NCBI GenBank assembly: GCA_003519205.1
Contig: DOXE01000350.1
Coordinates: 1 to 6,475 of the forward strand
DNA: 6,475 nt
Direction of reading: 5' to 3'
Source of the DNA: Chloroflexota bacterium
Lineage (GTDB): Bacteria > Chloroflexota > Anaerolineae > Promineifilales > Promineifilaceae
Made by a program: the position numbers and the translations under genes. Positions 1 through 6,475 of the stretch are shown here, in pieces. Each line of letters opens with the position of its first letter. The stretch's first letter is position 1. The notes under the pieces were generated by a model. That model searched no databases, was not told the origin of the DNA, and saw only the letters and a program-made list of their open reading frames with translations.

Positions 1-954
1 TTTCCTTTAAAAACGTACGAAGAGCTTAAACCAACCGTCGATCGAGTCATGGCGGGGGAACGAGAATTGCTGTTGGCTGAGGAACCCGTTGGTTGGGCCA
101 TTACCCGAGGCACGACGAAAGGAGAATCCAAATTTATTCCCATGACACCGGCCGATCTTCGCCGGCGCATTAGTGCCGGCCGGGCCGTGATGCATTACGT
201 TCTCATGGAAGACCGCTTTGACCTATTCGAGGGCGTTAATTTGAATCTGAATTTTCCATCCATCGCAGGTACCCTGGAAGTTGATGGAGGGCAGATCGAC
301 TACGGCTATAGCTCAGGCATCTATGCTAAACATGTTTCAGCTTTTACTCCCATCAAATCTGTCCCATCTCAAGAGGAGATCGACTCTCTGGGCGGCGGTA
401 AAACATTGAGGGATTGGGCCAAACGATTTGAAATGGCCCTGGAGAAATGCCGGGATGAGGATGTGACACTTGTAGGGGGAGTTTACCAGACAGCTATCCA
501 GTTCGGCCGGTACTTGAGGAAGGAGCATAAATGTTACCCTAAGGATCTGTGGTCGCCACAGATCATGACCCTGGGAAGCGCGCCGGGCATCAATACCCGG
601 TACCGGCCGACATTGAGGGCATTTTACGGGCCGGTTGTAATTCGTGAGATCTACGGCGCGACTGAAGGTATTTTTGGTCAACAGTGGGACGGAAACCGGG
701 CCTGGGTGCCGAATTATGATCTGTATTTTTTTGAAGTCGAAACCCGTTCGGGCATTAAAATGTTACACGAGATGCGGCCCCAAGAGATCGGCCGGCTCGT
801 CGTCTCCACTCCAGTCCTGCCGCGATACCGGATCGGCGACATCATTTTAGCCTTCCGTAGACCATATTTCCGTTGCATCGGCCGGGACAATTGGTGGACA
901 ATCTGGCAATACGCCTGGAATGAATTGGCTACATTTAATCTGAACCAGCTATAA
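1..954 (+). CDS. GH3-family acyl-adenylating enzyme, 5'-partial, lacking the usual C-terminal lobe
   Basis: The reading frame is open from base 1, so the ATG at 49 is internal and the true start lies outside the window; 317 residues are visible. Three GH3 hallmarks appear in order (visible numbering): the nucleotide-binding loop TRGTTKGESK at about 35-44, YGATEG at about 218-223 (counterpart of the plant YxSSE motif), and YRIGD at about 276-280, followed by an IGRD hinge-like motif at about 293-296. GH3 enzymes belong to the adenylate-forming superfamily: they activate a carboxylate with ATP and, in plants, conjugate it to an amino acid. The bacterial substrate is unknown; a fatty acid is a plausible inference from the lipid genes beside it. 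The protein ends about 20 residues after the hinge, in a Trp-rich tail (WWTIWQYAW), where plant-type GH3 proteins carry roughly another 100 residues. It is cytosolic by appearance, with no signal peptide visible. It converges on the next gene with a 13-bp gap. Confidence 0.85.
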   Translation, partial: FPLKTYEELKPTVDRVMAGERELLLAEEPVGWAITRGTTKGESKFIPMTPADLRRRISAGRAVMHYVLMEDRFDLFEGVNLNLNFPSIAGTLEVDGGQIDYGYSSGIYAKHVSAFTPIKSVPSQEEIDSLGGGKTLRDWAKRFEMALEKCRDEDVTLVGGVYQTAIQFGRYLRKEHKCYPKDLWSPQIMTLGSAPGINTRYRPTLRAFYGPVVIREIYGATEGIFGQQWDGNRAWVPNYDLYFFEVETRSGIKMLHEMRPQEIGRLVVSTPVLPRYRIGDIILAFRRPYFRCIGRDNWWTIWQYAWNELATFNLNQL

Positions 955-3900
955 ATGCCAGAGCACCTTACTCCTTGCCATCTTTCCTGGTGAAGCCCCT
1001 CAGCAGGATGCCGATACCAATCGCAATCAGGATGATCGGCCAGACACATTGCCATTGGCCAATGCCCAGACCAAAGAAAATGATGGCTATGATGAGTGTT
1101 CCTGTCACCGGCCTGCGAAATTCGGGTATCAGCAAGCGGGCGACTACCTGGATAAGAAGGATGACCGCTGCCCCGAGCCAAAAAACGGACCAGGCTTCTA
1201 TCGGAAAGAACCCAAATTCAAAAGGAAAGTTGCCCAATCCTAAAGGTAGTCGTTCGGTAAATGCTCTCATCAAGTTAAAGGCACCTAGATTGGCGGCCAG
1301 CATAACAACCCCGGCCCATATTAGAATGGCAGCCCAGGTCAGCGCGCCAAGACGGTCCCGCTCCCACTTTTCTTCGACTGACTTTTCCTCTTGCTTACTC
1401 AGTTCCTTTTCGTCTTTTTCGTCAAAATCTCGCTTACTCATCTTTTTCTCCCTGCAGGATCATCTAGTCGAAATGTGTCAACTATCGTCCCAAACAAAAA
1501 ATACTTCCACTTCGACCTCAGTTAGTATGGTAAAATCGGATAGCTTTCCAAGATGAATTCGTATCATCCGCCATTCGTCAGTGTGCCTGGTTGTGTCGAT
1601 CGCCAATTCCTCAAATGTTGGTTTAGGTAGGGCAGACTCGATTCGGCCGCCGCTTCCCCCAAGGCAACAAGTTCTTTGTAATGAGAAAAGCGGACGTAGG
1701 TTTTGCCGGCTGTCCTCGGAGCAATGAGAATATCGGCCCGGCCGACTCCCCCGCCAGAATTTCTGACCAGAGTTTCTAAAGCGGTTAGACCCTTGCCAAG
1801 CGGCCCACGGGCACGATTGTAATATGGCTCAAAAACATCGACGCCGATCACGAAATCCGCGCCCAAATCTCGGGCAACATCCACTGGAAGATTATCGACC
1901 ACGCCACCATCCCCTAACAGGCGTCCGTCGATGATCACTGGCGTCACAATTCCGGGAACAGAGCAACTGGCTCGAATGGCCCGGGCAATTCGGCCGTCGC
2001 GAATGATCACTCGTTCGCCGCTGACCATGTCCATTGCTACCACGGCAAAGGGCAGCCGCAGATCGGAGAATTCAAGATCGCCCAATAACATAACCAACCA
2101 GCGTTCAAGTTTTTCGAAGCTAAGAAATCCGACCTCGGATTTCACCGGCGTGGCCAACCGGCGCCAGTTGATGTACGGTGCGAGAGCGTGAATTTGGCGA
2201 ATGGACATCCCGGCACAATACGTTGCCCCTAAAATAGCACCGGCGCTGCAACCAGCAATGCAGTCAATTGGAACGCGATTACGAACCAGAGTTGATAGAA
2301 CGCCGATATGGGCTAGACCCCGGGCAGCTCCACCGCTAAGGGCTAAACCTACCTGCTTTCGAGGGGTCTGATCCTCCATCATGTCCGTTAACTAAAAGTC
2401 AATCACCTTACCGTCGAAGGCACACTTAAACAAACGAGCCATCTTTAGTTTGGCCAGCTTGTGTCTACCTGAGCGCAACTATTAACTAGTTCAATGGCTG
2501 CTTTCGGCGCTTTCATCACTTTGGCCAGGCTGCCTTCCATCTTGAGCTGCCGAGAAACTATACCCCGAATTGGATCCAATTTCTTTTCTAAGACCTTGCG
2601 CCAGACTGATAAGGGGGCTGTTATTGTAAATTCTGATGTTTTTTGTGAAGGATCAGTGACCTCATAGGCAGCGCGGCATTCTCCATGCCAAAGGTCCATG
2701 TACAGCGAAACCTCCTTACGCTCATCTGGTAAGGCTGTGATCACAAATATGAGATCACCTTCCCAGGATTTGGCTGCTTTTTGATAGGCTGGGCTGGCAT
2801 TAATTTCGACCATCGCAGCTTTGATCCATTCATCACTTGGAAATGGGATTGCCATCTTGAACCCTCCTTTACAATATCAAGCCCTGCTCGCGTAATATTC
2901 TCGGGTATATGGCCTGACATTGGTGAAACAGTTCGGTCACTGCCAACACTTTTCTCATCGGCCCATGCACCTTTAATTCTTTTGTCTTCAGCGCTTTAGC
3001 CAGGCGCAGTTCACCCAGCAGTATGTAGTGCAAAGTATCTGTCGTCAAATCCACATCAACCTCTGGCCGGATACGGTTTTCACCATATGTAACCGATGCC
3101 GGCTTTTTTCGTCCATTGATCATGATGATGGCATCCGGATCAGTGCAATTAAAGCGGATGAGAAGCTTGGCCTTCCTGACATCCTCGGCCGCCTGTGGAT
3201 ACTCCGCCTGCACCTGATCAAATAACGCTCGAGCCGTAGCGTAAAACTGTTGGCTGCTACTGAAAAAAGACATATTAGTAAAAAACAGATCTCCGTTGAT
3301 TCAGACGATCATTAATCATCTGTTGCACGACATTCCGCACCTGGTCCGTCAGTCGCGATACCAACACCAGGTTTTCAGATGCATCCGGCTCATAATCCCC
3401 CATTGGTATGGGCTTACCGAAATCAATATACCACTTGGTCGGGAATGGAACAATGCCTAAAGGTCCAAACCAGGGAAAGCGTAGCGAGATAGGAAAATAT
3501 GGGAATCCAGTTAGCCGAGCCAATGTAGGTGACTTCGCCACCGATATATAGGTCTCTTCTGCCCCGACCACTGAAACCGGAACCATCGGCGCCTGGGTAT
3601 TGAGCGCCATCCGCACAAATCCCCCTCGTCCAAAGCGAGCTAGCTTGTATCGATCCCTGAAAAGTTTGCTCACGCCTTTATAGCCTTCGGGGAACACACC
3701 AACCAGCTCATCTTGTTCCAAAAGACGAGTGCCGTTATCAACTGAAGCCAGGGCTTGCCCCATTTTTACCAGTATGGCTGAAATGAAAGGCAGCGTGGGA
3801 AACCAATTGGCATAAAGGTTGCGGACGAGTCGCTGAGCTGGGTGTTCATTGAGAACTGCCGCCATTATCATGGCTCCATCCCAGGGCAACTGTCCGGAAT

Positions 3901-6475
3901 GATTGCAAACCAATAGCGTGCGCCCATAATCGGGGATATGCTCTATCCCAGTCACTTCAACCCGCCAATAGAACTTGTACATGAAATCGAGAAAAGGACG
4001 CACAGCCTCGACAAATTCCCAATCCAACCCCCATTCATCCGTCTCATACTCACCTTTAAGACGGCGCTTGAGAATGTCGCTCTGGTATTCCAAGGTGTAA
4101 TTCACCATATACCACATGCCTTTCCACGTCTCGATATCCAACAGATCTTCGTTGATGGAAGAGCGGAGACGCTCGAGTATGCGCAGCCGAAATAGTGGGG
4201 ATAGGCTACTAGTTTGATCCCCCATCAGGTTTACCATATTTTTCGGCGAGAATGCCGGTGGCGAATATTCGGGGTCAATCGCCTGAATTCGGGCGATAAG
4301 ATCATCGAGTTCGACTATTAGTCGTTCCCTTAATTCCCGGTCGGATAATTTCTCCTTAGTCGTCTCGTCGTTTATGGCTTTGCCGTTGTCAGGGCGTATT
4401 GACGCCGGTATATGGATATGGCAAAAATCAGTGCCATCGACGGTAGTATTCTTACATTGCTTACCTGCCTTCGTCATTGCCCGACAACGTGTTGCCAATT
4501 CGGTATCAGTCATATCTCAATCTCCTCAATATGGATCATCGAAAGGGAAAAACCGCTGTGCGTATACTGCTCGTTAACTTGATGATTCCCTTGATTTTGC
4601 ACGCTGCCTGCGTTCGATGACGTCACGCAAATACTGTTCTCCACAGGCAAAGGCATAATGTCCTCCTGCATCTTCCTTGAGATGACGTTGGCTGGTGAAC
4701 TCGCGGACAACTTCTTCCGCTAAATATGCTGGGGAATAACCCAGCTCATCACGCATGCGAGTCAAGTCGGCAACCCAGGGATACCTCAAATAATCCCACT
4801 CAATCGGGACAAGTCGTCGTGGTTCGACTTTATTAACCCGTGGAAATTTCAAGCTTCGGTAAGCCAATGGATGGAAAATCCGTGTTGGACCTTTGCGTGC
4901 CAGCCGGAGTAAACGAGACAACGGCATAGGGCCCTCTGCGCCAACGTTGAAAACACCAGGACTATCATTCAATACAACATGGGCCAACGCCCCTACTACA
5001 TCGTCTTCGTGAATTAACTGTAACATGGGATCAAATCCCAGGAGAACGGGCGGGGACGGCAATCTCAGGAAACGGGTCATGGGTGTATCAGCCGACCAGC
5101 CGATGATATTGGCAAAGCGCAGCACGGTTACTAGAGTTTGTGGTGACTGCCCTATAAATCCATTGACGAAAGCCTCAATCTCTAACAAATCGTGGTTGTA
5201 ACCATATTGGCGGCTTCCCCGAAGTGGCATGTCCTCTGTAAGAAAAGCAGAGTTATCCGGGAATGCGCCGTATACCGCCGTGCTACTTCTAATTATGATT
5301 TTACGTACCCCGGCTTCAGCACAAGCCCCCAAGAGCTTCATCGTGCCCATCACATTGTGGTCAAAAGCTGCCTCGTTTCGTTCGGCTTTTTCGATAAATT
5401 TCAGGTGGCAGACTGTATCAACGTTCTCGCTCTCCAGTAGCTCAACCAATACCGGATTGCGAATATCGGCTAATACGAAGTCCAGGCCGTCAATCTTGTC
5501 TGGGGGTTGGGCGACGTCAAGTCCAAGAACATGAAAATCTGGCTCGGCCGACAGGCGGCTCGCCAGACAAGCTCCCCAATAGTCGGCTACACCAGTAATC
5601 AACACAACTTTTTTATCCGCCATAGGGGTCTCCTAACACAAGAAATAGTTCACGGTATCTTGGGAAGTATATCCACACCTTTACGTTGTGCGTGAAAACG
5701 AACCCCGACCAAGTTGCCGATATGAAAAAGGATAGTTGGGCTATTACTCCCTTCGAAGCTTCCTTTCTTCGGCCGCTGCACGTTTCTTGGCAATATCGGC
5801 ATCAGTCAGATATTGGCCATGGCTTCGCAGGCCTGAAAGCTTGAGTTGATGTTTCTTGAACAACCGGTATATCTCCTGGACCTGCTCGATATCGATATTC
5901 CGGCCCAGAGAATAACTCTCAAAACGACCTTCCATAGCCAGCAAAGCAGTTTCCGCCAGGCAGGCATAGGCCACTCCTGCTGGCAAACCAATATCATAAC
6001 CATAATCAGGCTGCCCTGGTAAGAGGACTTCTCCGGACTCGATGACCAATACGTCTGGTCGTAAAGCTGCTTCCTCCTGGCTGATATCTGGGGGCCGGGC
6101 GATATCACAAATGACAGCCCCAGGCTTACATTTTGTTATGTCAATTATCCTGGTGTTTAGGGCTGAAGTCGTGGCTACGATGAGATCTGCCTGATCGATA
6201 TAATCGTCGGCCGTGGTGCTGATAATTACCCTGGCATGAGGCGACTCTTTTTCTATCTTCCTTTTAACGTCGATTAGCTTTTCAGGTCGGGGAGCAACCA
6301 GAGTGATAGCCGGCCCGGCTTGGGCTAACAATCTAGAACAGACCGAACCGATAGAGCCGGTCGCGCCTATCACCATCACGTGGGCTTCATAGTTGCTGTC
6401 GAGGCGATTCCCCATCTTTAGGACAGCCTGTTTAGCCACTTCCAGGGTCACAGCGACGGTCAGGCTGTTGCCCGA

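Overview
The window reads as bacterial chromosomal DNA. The protein types suggest a member of the Chloroflexota, perhaps Anaerolineae-like: a GH3-family adenylating enzyme, a small membrane protein with a very charged N-terminus, an actinobacterial-type acyltransferase/SDR pair, and an acyl-ACP-reductase-like protein outside a recognisable cyanobacterial context. This assignment is inferred from recalled protein resemblance only; there is no rRNA or marker gene. I see no tRNA, CRISPR, insertion sequence or phage genes. Coding density is high and the largest non-coding gaps are about 120 bp.

Layout. At the left edge lies the 3' part of a GH3-family gene on the + strand (1-954, open at the 5' edge). 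Everything else is on the - strand and converges on it. In transcription order, from right to left, these are: an acyl-ACP-reductase-like gene (6475-5744, open at its 5' edge), an extended SDR (5623-4574), a PlsC-type acyltransferase with an N-terminal Cys/His element (4513-3275), two small SCP2-like lipid-carrier proteins (3273-2869 and 2855-2445), a patatin-like phospholipase (2382-1564), and a small four-helix membrane protein (1441-968). The acyltransferase and the first SCP2 gene are 1 bp apart, and the two SCP2 genes are 13 bp apart with a strong Shine-Dalgarno overlapping the upstream stop. The core is therefore very likely one transcript. The 120-bp gaps before the SDR gene and before the membrane-protein gene could hold extra promoters.

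How the genes may work together. Almost every gene is an acyl-chain or lipid enzyme: carboxylate adenylation (GH3), acyl-ACP/CoA reduction to aldehyde (AAR-like), acyl transfer (PlsC type), acyl-ester hydrolysis (patatin), hydrophobic ligand carriage (two SCP2 proteins) and a redox or sugar-modifying SDR. Inference: this is a dedicated lipid synthesis or remodelling locus, possibly making a non-standard membrane or storage lipid. The end product cannot be read from the sequence. The most notable points are an AAR-like enzyme that keeps the cysteine known to carry the acyl group in cyanobacterial AAR, an SDR with an altered glycine motif and a His in place of the catalytic Lys, a GH3 protein that stops where the C-terminal lobe should begin, and the zinc-finger-like N-terminus on the acyltransferase.
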